Assembly: GCA_026261815.1 (NCBI GenBank)
Contig: JAMPIT010000180.1
Span: 310,001-374,000, forward strand
DNA length: 64,000 nt
Direction of reading: 5' to 3'
From: Monarcha castaneiventris obscurior
Lineage: Eukaryota; Chordata; Aves; Passeriformes; Monarchidae
Under the pieces are notes generated by a model, which had not been told where the DNA came from, made no database searches, and worked only from the letters and a program-made list of their open reading frames with translations. The position numbers and the translations under genes are program-made. Of the stretch, positions 33,185 through 45,669 are shown piece by piece (the stretch's first letter is position 1; every line of letters starts with the position of its first letter).

Positions 33185-33397
33185 GGATAGGTGGGATCTT
33201 GGGAAGGAATTGCTGCCTGGGAGGGGCTGGGCTAGAATTCCCAGAGCAGCTGTGGCTGCCCCTGGATCCCTGGCAGTGCCCAAGGCCAGGCTGGACATTG
33301 GGGCTTGGATCCACCTGGGATAATGGGAGGTGTCCCTGCCCATGGATGGGATGGAATGGGATTTAAATTCCCTTCCAAACCATTCTGTGGCTCCACG
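33185..33397 (+). mobile_element. CR1 3' end, sense
   Basis: From tcttgggaaggaattgctgc to ttcccttccaaaccattctg. Close to the copy at 31375. Confidence 0.9.
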
Positions 33398-33929
33398 ATT
33401 TCTTCTGCCGTGGCTCCAAAAAACACTCCTGCAATGAACCTCCCAGCCCCGAGAGCCGGGAAGGAGTGGGCAGGTGGATGCTGGACCAGGACCACCGGAG
33501 TTCCCAGGAGTGAGGAGTTTGAGGGAAAGGTGGCAGCAGGAAGCTGATAAGACCCGGTTGTCACCACTTGCCCGCAGAGCGCAGGCGAAGGAGGCGGTGG
33601 GAGCAGATAAATGTGAGAAGGGAGAGGAGCAGATCGGAGATAGGCGGGTTTGCGATAAGGAGGGAGATAAGGCAGGGAGGTTGGAGGGTGTCCAGGAGGA
33701 TGCATGACGCGCAGGGTGAGAAATGCGGGCACGGGAGGTGGAGCCGCCGCATCCGGGATGGGAAACTGGGTCACGGGAATGCCAGGAGAGGCTGAGGATG
33801 GTCCAGCCAGGCGGCACCGAAGATGAGGGCGGTGGGGGGCAAAATCAGGATGGGACCGCTCGGGATAAACAGGACTTTTCCTCCTCCCCTCCCCAGTGCT
33901 TCCCGGTGCATCCCAGGTGGGAATGCGCC

Positions 33930-34450
33930 GCATTCCTGCCGAGGAGCCCCTCCATCCCGCGCCCCACGTGGCTCCAGCCGCGCTAATTGCATTCCGTGGG
34001 GCACTAATTGGATGAGCGCTCCCGAGCGCCATGGATCAAAGGCGGGAGCCCATCCATATCTGCCCGGCCCTGGATCCGATTAGCCGGGAGAACGCATCCA
34101 TCACCGCCGCCCCTCCCTGACCCAGCGGGGCCCGGCGCAGGTACCGAGCCCGCGCTGGTGGCGGCCAAATGGGATTTGCTTCCCCGAAAGGTTCGGGAAT
34201 GACAAATGATGGCGGTGCCGCGTCTGCCGGGCGCTCATTCATCTCCCGGGATGGAGGCGCTGCCCCGGGATGCGGGAGCTGCCCGCGGGGATGATCGCTC
34301 ACTGTCACCGGGACGTGTGAAGTGTTAAAGACCCCCCGGCGGGGCACGGGGCGCTCGTTTGTATTCATTAGCCACCGGCTGCAGATGTCGGCTCCGGCTC
34401 CGAGGGGCTCCGAGCCGCTCCTCCGCTCCCTCACGGATCTCAGGGAAGCG
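33930..34450 (+). promoter_or_regulatory. Candidate intergenic regulatory island, CpG-rich
   Basis: Unique CpG-rich sequence with homeobox-like ctaattgcattcc and cactaattggatgag, and cgaaaggttcgggaatgaca. No repeat and no coding exon is recognised. Confidence 0.38.
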
Positions 34451-36110
34451 GTGGCGACCTCGTCTCTCCTCCCGCGGTGGCCCCGGGCACTTGTTGCTGC
34501 CACGGGAGGAGCGTGGCCCTGTTTGTCCTCCATCCACGCCCCTGGAGAAGCCATCCCGAGGGGCCAGGCAGCTGCTGGGAGATCCTGGGGACACCTGGAG
34601 AGAGCCTGGACTTCCCTTTTCCCTCTCTTTGGGCTCGAGATGTGCAGGACTGTGCAGAGCTCGGGATGTTCCGTCCCCATCCCGTCCCCATCCCACCACC
34701 ACCATTTGCTCCTCTGGGAATGTTTCCCTGTGCCAAAACCCCCCGGCTGAGGGCAGCGTTTGGCTCCTCTCCTCCCCAAATCCTCCTCAAAATCCTCGGC
34801 TCTGACCTTTCCCTCGGCCCCACCAGGCTCTCCCAAGCCCGAGCCGCGGGTTTTCCAGGGCAGGGCCGGTGTGTGAGTGGATCTCCAGGCACGTTCCTGT
34901 TCCCGATGCAGGACGGGCAGCAGCCTCTGGCTGTCCTGTTGGGACAGGTCTTCCCTCTTTCCCTGCCTCTGGCTCTTCCCCTTCTCCACAGGATCGTGAT
35001 TCAGGCCAGAAAGGAACGCACAGAAAAGGGGAAAATTGGCTTTTGGGTGAATATCCTTAATATTGCCCACTCTGAGGGATGGAGCCTCTGCCAAGGAATG
35101 GCTGCTCCTCCCTCAGCATTCCCAACCCCACACAAAGCTGATTTTTCCCAACCCCACACAAAGCCGGGATTTTTCCTTGTTGGGGGCACAGCTTTGGGGC
35201 TTTGTGAGGCAGTGGGGTTCAATCTTTAGGGAGTGATCATGGGAACCTCGGATTTATCAGCCAGATTGGCTTTTGGTGGGAATCAGACACCCGCCATGGG
35301 CTGGAAAGAGGAAAATCCTGGCTGAGGTTCCCCGGGATTGAGATGTGAGAGAACTTTATCCCGGTCTTCTCCTGCCCTTGGCTCCGCTGGAATAGGAGGC
35401 AGCAGAAAGTTGTGGGAAGAACCTGAGCAGAGGCTGACTCCGTGCCCCCGGATTGGAACTGTGGCTGTTGGAGGTGGAAATTCCCAGCTGGAATTCTCTA
35501 GGTGGAAATTTCCTTGCTTCTGGCCCCGGCATCGCAGCCTGGGCTCTGAAACCTCTCCAGTGCCTCTTTCTGGGAACAGACTGGGATAAGTCTGGGATAA
35601 GTCCCCTTAAATCCATCTGCTCCAAGGGTAGGATACAGGGAGAGGCCGGAAAAATGGGATTTTGGGACAGAGCATGATCCAGGAGCCCGAGCCCCTGAGC
35701 TGAGCATTCCCTGGGTGTCCGTGATGCCCAAACCCATCCCATTCCCTGCTCAGAGAGATCCTGCTCCAAGGAATCCTCCTTTCCATGGAAAGGCAACGGC
35801 TTGAGGGATGTAAAACTCCAGTTGGGAATTCAATCCTTGGTGGGATTGGTTGGGAATGTTGTTGCTCCATGAGCCAAACCCCAGGCCCGGCTGGGGGCTG
35901 GGGAGGTGATCCATGTGTCCTGGCACCCGGAGTTTGGATCCTGGTGGATTCTCCATGGCTGGGCTGAGGGAGAAGGTTCATCTCGGGGCGGGTGGTGGAT
36001 GGAGGGATCCCGGCAGCATTCCCAGGAGTGTGAGCTGTGGGAAGCACAGGAATTCCCAGGTGGAAGTGGGGCTGCAGCCAGCCGGGGTGAAAAATCCACC
36101 TTTAATGTCT
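34450..36110 (+). other. Intergenic unique sequence, nothing recognised
   Basis: GC-rich with several long but unsupported frames (352 codons on - across 34036-35094). These have no known domain or splice support. Confidence 0.5.
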
Positions 36111-36112
36111 CT

Positions 36113-36232
36113 GTGGAATCGTGGAATGGTTTGGGTTGGAAAGAACCTTGAAGCCCATCTCATCCCAACCCCCTACCAGGGACAACTTCCCCTATCCCAG
36201 GCTGCTCCAAGCCTCGTCCAACCTTTGGTTTC
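36113..36232 (-). mobile_element. CR1 3' end, antisense (left arm of an inverted pair)
   Basis: tggaatcgtggaatggtttg to the aggctgctccaagcctcgtc block. Pairs with 36262-36405. Confidence 0.88.
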
Positions 36233-36261
36233 CAAGGGCCTGGACTCACCTCATCCATCTC

Positions 36262-36405
36262 CAGCATCCCTGGAAGTGCCCAAGGCCAGGCTGGATGGGG
36301 CTTGGAGCACCCTGGGATAGGGGAAGGTGTCCCTGTCTATGGCAGGGGGCGGAATGGGATGGGATTTAAGATCCCTTCCATCCCCAAAAATTCCACGATT
36401 CCGTG
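36262..36405 (+). mobile_element. CR1 3' end, sense (right arm of an inverted pair)
   Basis: ccctggaagtgcccaaggcc to ttccacgattccgtgg. Confidence 0.88.
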
Positions 36406-36754
36406 GTTGATTGCTTGGGAAAACTCCAGATAGAAGGGATGCAGATGCAGCTCATCCCTAAGGGAATTCTGGGCACACGTGGATTTCAAGGTCATGCCCT
36501 GGACGCTCTGGCATCAAAGCTCCACTGTGGCCACCAGCACAGACAGAAAATCCCCAGGAACAAACAACCCTGGGCACGATCCCGCCCATCCAGACCCCAG
36601 GAGCGGTGGAGTCGCAGCTTTCCCGCCCGGCTCCGGTGTTCCCTGGGATCGGGAGCGCTTTGGGAGCTCTGCCTCAGGAGGCCAGAGCAGCCCGGGGCCT
36701 GTGGGGACAGGCAGGGGTCGATAGGATCTGGCTGGGGTCTGGCTCCCAGGTGCT

Positions 36755-36822
36755 GGAAGCAGGCTTGGGATGAGAAGATCTTTCAGGTCCTTTCCAACCC
36801 AAACCCGAATTCCGTGACTCAT
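36755..36822 (+). mobile_element. CR1 3' tail, sense, short
   Basis: ttcaggtcctttccaaccca followed by aacccgaattccgtgactc. Confidence 0.7.
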
Positions 36823-37589
36823 CCTGCGCCGGTTTCGTTGGAAACCCATCCCGGGGTTGGACACGGAGCAGGGAATTTGTCAGGGCTGGCCTTGTGGGGT
36901 TACCAGGGCGAGATTTCCCCACCCCCGGCTTCAGCTGGAGACCAAACCCTCAGGCCTGACCCCGTTTCACACCTGCTCCGATAATTCCCAGCCTTGGGAT
37001 GCTTTCCTGGGGATGGGCTGGGGCGAAAGCCCTGGGGCTGTGTCTATCCCAGCAAATTAAGCAGTTCCAGGGTTCAGACACCAATTATCGTCACGGTTTA
37101 ATTAAATTATTAAATCATTGCCCAGGTGATTCTCGGGCACGGCTCGGGACTGTGCCCGGAGCATTCCCAAGGGGCAGGATGGATTTGGCTCCCTGTTTTC
37201 GTGGAGGTCATCCAGTGGGTGAAGGTTTGGCCTCGCCAGGTGTCCTCGGGGCTGGAGGATGATCCCAGACTCCTCCATGATCCCAGACACCTCCATGATC
37301 CTGGTGAAGATGTGCCATGGCCAACCAGGCCCAGCTTTCCCAAACTCAGGTCTTGCCAGCTTGGATCGTTTCCAAAAGCGCAGCCCTGAATTCCTAAGGG
37401 AGAGTCATTAGTTCCCATTGCAAAAATTCACATTAGTCTGCATGATTTTATTTTTAATTTAAGTTTTTTTAATTTCCAGAAGGCTCGTTTTTTGCTGATT
37501 TAAGCTGAGATTGTCACCAGGGAAGGCTCAGTTCCTGGAGCAAAGACAGGGAGAATCCCTGGGTTTTCCAGCTGATTCCCACCTGGGAA

Positions 37590-37688
37590 TGGGGGGCTTG
37601 GAGCAGCCTGGTCTAGGGGAAGGAGTCCCATGGGGCTGGAAGTGGATGGTCTGTGAGGTCCTTCCAGCACAAACCATTCCATGAAAAC
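37590..37688 (+). mobile_element. CR1 3' tail, sense
   Basis: gggggcttggagcagcctgg, then aggtccttccagcacaaacc and attccatga. Confidence 0.82.
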
Positions 37689-37689
37689 G

Positions 37690-39260
37690 GATTCCTTCCC
37701 AAAACCGGGATCCCACAGTGCCTGTGGCAGCTGGCACTGGAAAAATCTCCATCAGGATCCCATCCTCTCCTCCCCTCCCAACGCCCTCCCGCTTCCCTGG
37801 CACTTTTGATCCGCCCCGTCTGCCCGGGAGTGGGATGGGCGGGGGAGATTTGCATGCTGGAATTCCAACCAGGAAGTTCCCCGGCACGGGAGGGGACGAC
37901 GGATTCCTCCCTCGCTTTTGGGTTCGTTATGATTTTATTTGTTTTTCCGGTCATCTGGGGGACAGCCTTGGATGGTTTCCCCTTCCCAAAGCGCTGCTGG
38001 AAAGCAGGTGAATGTGAGGTGGGACATCCGTGACCCCGGAGTGACCCTGCCCTCATTCCCAGATGGATAAGCCGATGACTAAAGCACATCCTGGCCTTCC
38101 TGAGACACACCCAGTTGCTTGGCTCCCTCCTAAATATTATTTTCCAGCCTCTCTCTCCCCACCCTCTTGGGGAAATCGCTCCCGAGGAAAGCTGAGGGTG
38201 TTTGCTCGGGGGTGATGGACGAGGGATGCTCAGGGATACCCCAAAAATCATGGAAGAGGGAAGGTGTGAGCTGGGAATTGTCCAACCATCCCATTTAGTT
38301 GGTGCCAGTGATCCCAAATTTTGGGCTGCGGTGCTGGAAGGGCACGGAGGGGCTGGAGCCAGTCTGGAATTGGGCTGCTGAGAAACCAGAGGGGCCTGGG
38401 AAGGAAAATCCGAAAGTTTGCAGTTGTTTGGTTGAGGAAAACATTTTCCAACTTCCAAACGTTTCCCAGTCCATCACTAGACTCTGCAAGCAGGGAGGGG
38501 ATGGAATGGTCTCCGTGTTCACTGGGAATTGGCTGGAATTGGATCCAGAGAGGCTGGAATTGAGGAGGAGGGTGGGGATGGGGTGGGGGTGTTGGGGCTG
38601 CAGCATCTCCAAGGTTGGAGAACCGACGGGAGGGGACTGGGCTGGAGCAGGGCAGGAATGGGCTGGAAGCTCCTCCAAAATCCATCCAAAGGCATCCCAG
38701 TCCTGCTCAGCACGGGCAGGAGGCAGCTCAGATCCCTCAGTTTTGGGGTCAGGAGGTGGTGGGAGCTCCTGCCCGGTGGGAAGTCAGGATTCCAACCGGA
38801 TTGTCAAAACAAACCGGGAACAAGGGGGTTTAAATGCCCCTTTTGGGGTTTTCCCTCTAGTTGGATCAAACCCAGCTCTTCCCAAGAACCCCGTGCCTGG
38901 GAACAGCTCTTGAAGCATCTCTCATTCCCACCTCTACCCTAAGGTCTCTCCCAAGAGGAATTTTTCCTTCCCAAAAATCAGGAGCTGAGCAGTTTTCTGA
39001 GCCTCTCATGAGCCCTGAGGGTCCCTGACTGGGATTGGCTGTGAGGCCCTGCCAGTCTTACCTCAGGGACACGAGTGAGGGTCCTTCTGTCCCCCGTGAG
39101 GGGGTTCCAGCTGGACTCCGGCCAGGATTCAGCTCCCAGATTTTCCCACCTAAAGGTGGAGGTGCAATTCGGACACCTCGGTGGCCTGGGAGCCCACCTG
39201 GCCTCCAGCTGTTATTCCAGGAGGATGGAATTCTCCCAGAGGTGCTGAGTTCTTACACTC
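37690..39260 (+). other. Intergenic unique sequence, nothing recognised
   Basis: No CR1 piece or exon was recognised. Frames such as 281 codons on - (37613-38458) are composition-driven. Confidence 0.5.
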
Positions 39261-39261
39261 A

Positions 39262-39530
39262 TGGACAATCCTGGGATCACTGAGGTTGGAGAAGCCCTCC
39301 AGGATCAGCGAGTCCAAGCTGTGCCAAATCCCCACCTCGTCACCCACACCACATCCAGGAATTCCTTGGACACCCCCAGGGATGGGGGCTCCAAACCTCC
39401 CTGGGCACTTCCAAGGCCTGAGCACCCTTTCCATGAGGAAATTCCTGCTGATGTCCAACCTGGGCCTCCCCAGCTCAGTTAAAACAATGTCCCCTTGTCT
39501 ATCCCGGGTTCCCTGGGAGCAGAGTCTGAC
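39262..39530 (-). mobile_element. CR1 LINE fragment, antisense
   Basis: gatcactgaggttggagaag, then ccctccaggatcagcgagtc and aatgtccccttgtct, ending with tccctgggagcagagtctga. Confidence 0.78.
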
Positions 39531-39729
39531 CCCCAGGTGTGGGGATGCTGCCGGGGTGGCCCCCATGGCCTGGGGCTGAAGGTCACTCGTGGTCAGGGAG
39601 CTGCTCCCAGCTCTTTGTGTGGTCAGCAAAGCAAATTCCTTGTTCAAACAGGCTCCTCCATGGGCAAACAGGGAAAAAGGGAAGGAACAAACTCGTGGAG
39701 AGAGCTGAGCCGGGTGGGAGGGCAGGGAG

Positions 39730-39842
39730 GGAGCAGGAGTGAAGCCTTCAGGGGGATGTGGTGGCCTTGGCCTTGCTGGGTCGATGGCTGGGCTCCATGA
39801 TTTGGGAGGTGCTTCCACCTAAATTATTCCGTGATTCCATCG
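39730..39842 (+). mobile_element. CR1 3' end, sense, diverged
   Basis: gggtcgatggctgggctcca, then aattattccgtgattccat. Confidence 0.72.
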
Positions 39843-39934
39843 CTGAGGGGTGGGGTGGAAGCTCTGTCCAGCCTTGTATCCCTCATCCATCCCTCCTTCC
39901 TTGTGTCCTGCACAGGCACAAAACTCCTCGTTTC

Positions 39935-40197
39935 CATGAATCCTGGAATTGCAGAATATCCCAAGTTGGAAAGGGACCCACAGGGATCATCCAGTCCCAC
40001 CCTGGCCCTGCCCAGACCCCCCAACAACCCCACCCTGGGCATCCCTGGCAGCGCTGCCCAAACGCTCCTGGAGCTCTGGCAGCCTCGGGGCCGGGACCAT
40101 TCCCTGGGGAGCCTGGGCAGTGCCCAGCACCCTCCGGATGAGGAACCTTTCCCTAAAATCCAACCTGACCCTCCCAGACCCAGCTCCAGGCCATGAA
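39935..40197 (-). mobile_element. CR1 LINE fragment, antisense
   Basis: tggaattgcagaatatccca, then aagggacccacagggatcat and ctggcagcgctgcccaaacg to ccagacccagctccaggcca. Confidence 0.85.
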
Positions 40198-40199
40198 AA

Positions 40200-41920
40200 G
40201 TCTGTGGTGTCCTCGTGTATTTTGCAGGGCAAAAGGGCAGGTGGGAGAAAAAGGAGGTTTTTTGTCTGTGCTTTCCCATTTCTCAGATCCTGAGGTGGGA
40301 CTTTAGGTAAAAGAAGGACTTTTTGCAAGTATCCGCTGTGATTTGGACATTTTCAGACCTTTTGTGAGTCCAGAGCAGAGCCCAGATCTGGCCAAGGATG
40401 GCTGAGTGAGACTTTAACGATGTCGCTTGGGTAATTAGACAAAAAAAGCTCCTTACCAGGCACGGGGAGGGCTGGGAAGGGCAGAGCTGATGTGGTTGTT
40501 AATCCCATAAACCAGGGAAAATCCAGGCAATAACTCCTGTGGGAGCAGCCTGTAAAACGCTGGGAGAGCAGCTCTGCTCCCAATCCGTCATTTTTAGTGC
40601 CAGAATTCCCTGCTGGATTCGTTTGCTCCTCTCCAGGGGGAATTTGCTGCTGGGGACAGGGCTGAGGGGTCACCCCTGGCCCCACACTTTTGCCACCTCA
40701 GCTGGGGCTGGAGCCTGGAGTGTGGCTGAGGATCCCCAAAGGAAATCGAGGGGGAAAAACACCGGAGAAAAATGATCCCAAAATTACGGTAAGAAGAAAA
40801 GAACACTGAATTCCCTCATTCTTGGGAAGTTGGTGCTCTGAGGACTCCAAATCCTGCTTCCTCCTCTACTTGTGGGTGAGGGATTCATCTCACCCAGCTT
40901 TAGATCCCTGGAATCTTCCCAGAGCTGGAAGAGCAGAGGTGACTCTCCCACCTGGGATTCATCCGTGGGATTTTAGGTAGCCAAGTCAGGGTGAGGTGGC
41001 TGAGGAAGCCTGGATGGGTGAAATGTCAGTATCCAGCCAGGAGAAATGTTTGGGAATCTTGGTGTCTTCCCAGTGAATGTCCTGTCTCAGTCAGGGATTT
41101 TTCCAGTCTCCCTTTTCCCAGGTCAGAGTGGATCAGCCAAGTTCATCCCTCCTCATCTTTTCTATCAGCACGGAATTGGGCCGTGCCAGGCCATGAGGCA
41201 CTTCCAGGAGATTCCTCCCATCCCAAGGCGTGGTCACTTCCATGGGAGGACAGATCCTGCCCCTCTGAGCCCTCGATCTCAGGAGAAGATTCCTCCGTCT
41301 CCAAGAGTCCCAGGGAATCCCAAAAAAGCCATCCTGGAGCAGATGCCTTCTTTAGGGATCCCCACATGTGGGATGGACCCATCCCCTGGCAGCAGCGGGG
41401 TCCCAGCATCACTTTTCCATTGGGATTCCCCAAAGATGTTGTCCCATTCCATGTGACGTCATTCAGATGCCAAGAGAACTCCTCTGGCAGACACTGGAAG
41501 AACTTTCAGGGAGCTGCCGACGGATTTCAGAAGGAATTTGGAAACCAATCCTGAGGTCTCTGGTCGTTCCATGACCCCAGGAACATCTCCCAGGAATATC
41601 CTTCATGGGAAGAGGTGGGACAGTGTCCAGGGAGGATGTGAGACATCCCTGAGGGCAGCAGCACCTGGATCTGTCCCTCAGCATCCCAGCAAGGTTTGAA
41701 GAGGGCTTTGGAGGGGATTTGAGGGGACTTTCCATGTGTCCATGGGAGGAAACCTTGGGAAGGGCAGGGAGGGTGCCGTGCTTTTCCCAAAATTATCCCC
41801 CTTATCCAAAATGGGACCTCTGAACAGGCAATGCAAGCTGGAAATGAGGGGATTTGGGATGGGGGTTGAGCTTTGGGGCCAGAGCGTTTTTTTTATCCCT
41901 TTGAGATCCTCGAGCTGCAG
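40200..41920 (+). other. Intergenic unique sequence, nothing recognised
   Basis: Many short + frames but no family resemblance and no repeat. Confidence 0.5.
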
Positions 41921-41924
41921 ATCA

Positions 41925-42040
41925 CGGAATCATGGAATGTGCTGAGTGGGAAGGGACCCCAGGGATCATCGAGTCCAGCTCCTGGCCGTGCACAGGATCA
42001 TTCCCAAGTCTCCCATTCCACCTTCTGCCTGTCTAACAGG
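41925..42040 (-). mobile_element. CR1 3' end, antisense
   Basis: cacggaatcatggaatgtgc, then cagggatcatcgagtccagc and tggccgtgcacaggatca. Confidence 0.83.
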
Positions 42041-42269
42041 GCTCCTCCTCCTTAATCTCCCTCCCTGGTGGGAACTCCTGGCATTAATTTGCTTTTCCCT
42101 TGTCTCTCCCCACTGCTCTCCTGGAGTTCTGCTTCCGTGAAGGAGCAGAGAGAAGGGAAATCCCCCCAAAATCCCATTTCTCCCTCGGCCCAGGGCAGGT
42201 GCTGAGTGGGATCCCAGCCCTTTGCTCGGGTGTGTGGGCCAGGGGAATCCAGGGGAAAAAAGGAACAGT

Positions 42270-42650
42270 AGCTTTTTCTCTCCCCAGCGATGCCGACGTG
42301 GTGATCAGAGGAGCTGGCCAGAGTCCTAATGAAGATAAATGAGTATTCCCACTCCTCCGGCTCTTCCAGCTTTTATTGATGGGCTGCGGGGTGAAAGGCG
42401 AGGGCCGGAATGTTCATTTCAGCCGACGTCACGGGCTGGGGTGGAGGGGAAGGTGTAGGGAAAACCGCCTGGTGCCGGGAAGTTCCTGCACCGCGAGCAC
42501 GCTCGGCTTTACAAGGCTTTCTCCATTCCTTCCCCATCCATCACTTCCCGGGATCCCTTTGTAAATGCAAATTGCACTTTGATAGGAATAATGCACTGAG
42601 CCCCATTAGTGTCGGGTAATGGGGAGGGTGATTTTAATGCCATCCTTCTT
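42270..42650 (+). promoter_or_regulatory. Candidate intergenic regulatory island with perfect octamer
   Basis: Unique sequence that includes ATGCAAAT at 42565-42572 (POU octamer) and TAATG/ATTAG words around it. Some of the clearest non-repeat sequence in the intergenic region. Confidence 0.42.
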
Positions 42651-42964
42651 CAAACAAGGCACCCAGGAGCTTCTCTGGGGCTGTGTATCAAAAACCCATC
42701 TGAAACCGGGCTCCTCCCATTCCCGGCCTTGGCAGGAGCTGGGATATTTTTTATTTTGGGGCTCAGGATTCTGGGATTTTTTTATCTGGGCTCGAGATTC
42801 CGGGATATTTGGTATTTGGGGCTCGGGATTCTTTTGGTTTGGGGTTGGGGATTTGTGGGGCAGCCCGAGGGTTTGTCCCCATTAGTGAGAGCTCAGAGCT
42901 CACCCGCTTCGACCCAGTCCCGGGACAAGGGGTGATGGCTTTAAACTGGAACAGGGGAGATTTA

Positions 42965-43190
42965 GATTGGATTTAGAAAGAAATTCCTGGCTGGGAGGGT
43001 GGGGAGGGGCTGGGATGGAATTCCCAGAGAAGCCGTGGCTGCCCCTGGATCCCTGGAAGTGTCCAAGGCCAGGCTGGATGGAGCTTGGATCCCCCTGGGA
43101 CAGTGGGAGGTGTCCCTGCCCATGGTAGGTGGGGAACTGGATCATCTTTTAAGTCCCTTCCCACCCAAACCATTCCATGATTTTATGGCG
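42965..43190 (+). mobile_element. CR1 3' end, sense
   Basis: From ttcctggctgggagggtggg to cccaaaccattccatgattt. Confidence 0.9.
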
Positions 43191-43494
43191 AGACTTGTCC
43201 CAGACTGGAATGCCTGGATCATGGGCTGGTGGGATAACCTGCCTCCTTCCCAGTTTTCCATGTGGGGAAGCACCAGCTGGGATTTTTGGGGGCTGAGATC
43301 CCTCATTCCCTGGAGCTGTTCCTTCCCGGGCTCTCCCATGTGCTCCCAGCAGGAGGGAGCCGGTTCAATCCCGCCATAACCATCTCCCATGGGATGGAGC
43401 GTTGGGATGTGCAGAGCAGCCCCTCAGATCCCTGGGGTGTTCCTGCATCACCAGATGGATTTTCCTCATATCCCAGCCTGAGCTCTCCCTCCTA

Positions 43495-43830
43495 GGGTGA
43501 GCAGCAGCAGCTCCGGCACTGAGATCGTTTAAAGCTGCTGTAAAATTCCAGAAATAAGGAACATTTGAAGGCACTGAGATCCCCCTCCACACTCACACTT
43601 TGGGAGGTCAGAAAAAAACCCGGCTTTGAAGTGTTTAAAAACAAATCTGGGGCCTCGTTCATCTTCATTAATGAGATATTTAACCAGGCCCTTTTAATAA
43701 CTTTTTGATGCCTGTGCCAAGTGAAAAAATAAAAAGACATTTTCTGCTTAAAAGACCTTGAGTTTGGTCTCTTTGCTGATTAAAAGACCATTATGCTCCA
43801 TGCCTTTTCCCAAGTTAATCCCTAAATCCT
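43495..43830 (+). promoter_or_regulatory. Candidate intergenic regulatory island, AT-rich
   Basis: Unique, with cttcattaatgagatattta at 43662 on and several TTTAAA/TTAAAAGACC words, the last occurring twice near 43750 and 43780. It follows a CR1 tail by about 300 bp. Confidence 0.38.
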
Positions 43831-44639
43831 TGCTTTTTTTTCTCCAAGTATCATCATCACGTTCCCTCGGAGCAGCTTCTCAACCCCCACCACCGGGATT
43901 TGTGCCAGTGAGATCAGGGAAAGGAGGTGACTTCCATCATCTCTCCCAGTTTTTCCGCAGGGCTTCCCTGCAGGATTGAATCCCCTGGAGAAATCAATCC
44001 CTCTGGATCCCTCTTCCTACCTGTTTGGGAGTGAATTATCCCAGAGCTGGAGTGGATTTTCTCCAGGAAGAACTGGAAATCAAAACCATCCGGGAGCATC
44101 CATGGGCAGCTCCTTCCCAAAGGATGGCTCCAAAGGTGTGGCCCTCCGGCACCTTCCCAGAGGATTTGGAATATTTAGAGCCAGTCGGGAACATCTGAGC
44201 GAGCCCCAGCACGGCTCTTCTGAACTCTGGGGTGGGAACCACCGATTTTGGGGGTCCTTGACTCCCAAAATGAAGGATCTGGGGAGGGAAAAGTCCTTTC
44301 ATAAATCAACCGTGGAGAACAAAGGGAGGGAACATGGAAAGCGGAGGGGACTGGATCTGCTCCTGCTTCTCAAGGAGCAGAAGGAGAGGGATGGGGAAGG
44401 CAGCGTCGTTAAAGTGAAATCCCGACTGGAACGACAAAAGGAAAAGAAATTAAAGCCAGATTTGTTCCCCTGGGCCGGAGGAAGGAGGATCCCGTTGGAT
44501 TTGTTCCTCCTTTCTTGTTTCCTTCAAAGCCAGGAGATCAATTGCGGGCCTTAATGAGAACCGTCTCGTGCCAGAGGTGGACAATGGAGCGGGACAGGGA
44601 CATCCCGGGGATTTTACGGCAGCTCGGAGCATTGGGATC

Positions 44640-44728
44640 CATCCCTGGAAGTGCCAGCCCATCCTTGGAAGTGCCAGCCCATCCCTGGCAGTGCCAGCCC
44701 ATCCCTGGAAGTGCCAGCCCATCCTCTC
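44640..44728 (+). repeat. 23-bp tandem repeat, about four copies
   Basis: Units of the form catccctggaagtgccagcc(c), with small substitutions. Confidence 0.9.
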
Positions 44729-44734
44729 CGGCCT

Positions 44735-45060
44735 TTGTGAGTATCCCGGCACTGAATCCGAGCGGGGAGCACCGGTGGCAATTCCCATCCCTGATCGCGG
44801 AGGATGAGTGTCCGTGGGTCCATCCTCAGTTCCCCACCCGTGTTGGGATCTGGAAATGCAGGATTTGGATCTGGTTTTAAATCCCCCATCCCTGGGCAGT
44901 TGTGCTTTGTGATTATCCCGGCGCTGAGCCTGAGCGGGGAGCACCGGTGGCAATTCCCATCCTGATCCCGGGGGCTGAGTGTCCAAGGGTCCATCCCTGG
45001 TCCCACACCCACGCTGGGATCTGGAAATTCAGGATCAGGATCCAGCTTTAAACCCAGGTG
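44735..45060 (+). repeat. ~180-bp tandem duplication, two copies
   Basis: Both copies contain gcggggagcaccggtggcaa, followed by gtccatcc and gggatctggaaat. They start near 44735 and 44907. Confidence 0.85.
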
Positions 45061-45669
45061 TGGGATTTAAAGCCAGGGGAGGTTGAAGGTTAGTTTGAGT
45101 TGAGCATCCAAAGAGCGTCTGCTCCCATGGGCATTCCCTGTCTCCCTTGGCAGTCTCCAGGAATTCCGAGATGTTCTTTGGGACACTCTCCCAGCGAGGT
45201 TTCCCAAGGAGGAGCTCTCCTCTCCCTTCCAGGAGACACCCCAGCGTTGGATGCTCCTGGGAGCCGAGTTCTGGCAGTCAGATATTTATGGAATATCCAT
45301 AATTCCATGGATCCCCTCAGGTTTGGGCTCCAAATCCCTCCAAAAGCCACCAGCAGCTCCGAAAATTCCAGCATCCGTCAGAGCAGATCTCTTGGCATGT
45401 AATGGATGCCCTCTGGAATGGGAGGGAGCCCACGGGATGGCCAGCAGGTCCCCCTGAGGGCCTGCCCATGATCCCTCATCGGGATTTTCCTCATCCTCAG
45501 GCTGTGTCCAACTGGGATCCAGGTGCAGGAGGTTTTGGGACACTGATCTCACGTTCAGGGTGACTTTGGGGTGCAGAGTTTAGACCAAAATCCAAGGAGC
45601 AATTCCTGAGGTGACCCTTGGAGAGACAGGATTGGGAAACATCTCTAGGAGAGCATCTTGGATCTCTTG

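Noticed and set aside
34036..35094. 352-codon - strand frame
   Set aside because: GC-driven open frame in a unique intergenic region with no domain, splice support or codon pattern that I can recognise.
39583..39600. AGGTCA-N4-TGGTCA as a thyroid or LXR-type DR4
   Set aside because: The second half-site does not fit RGKTSA and the sequence lies between CR1 fragments.
45087..45103. DR5-like AGGTTA-gtttg-AGTTGA
   Set aside because: One half-site fails the pattern at an invariant position; it also lies right after a tandem duplication.
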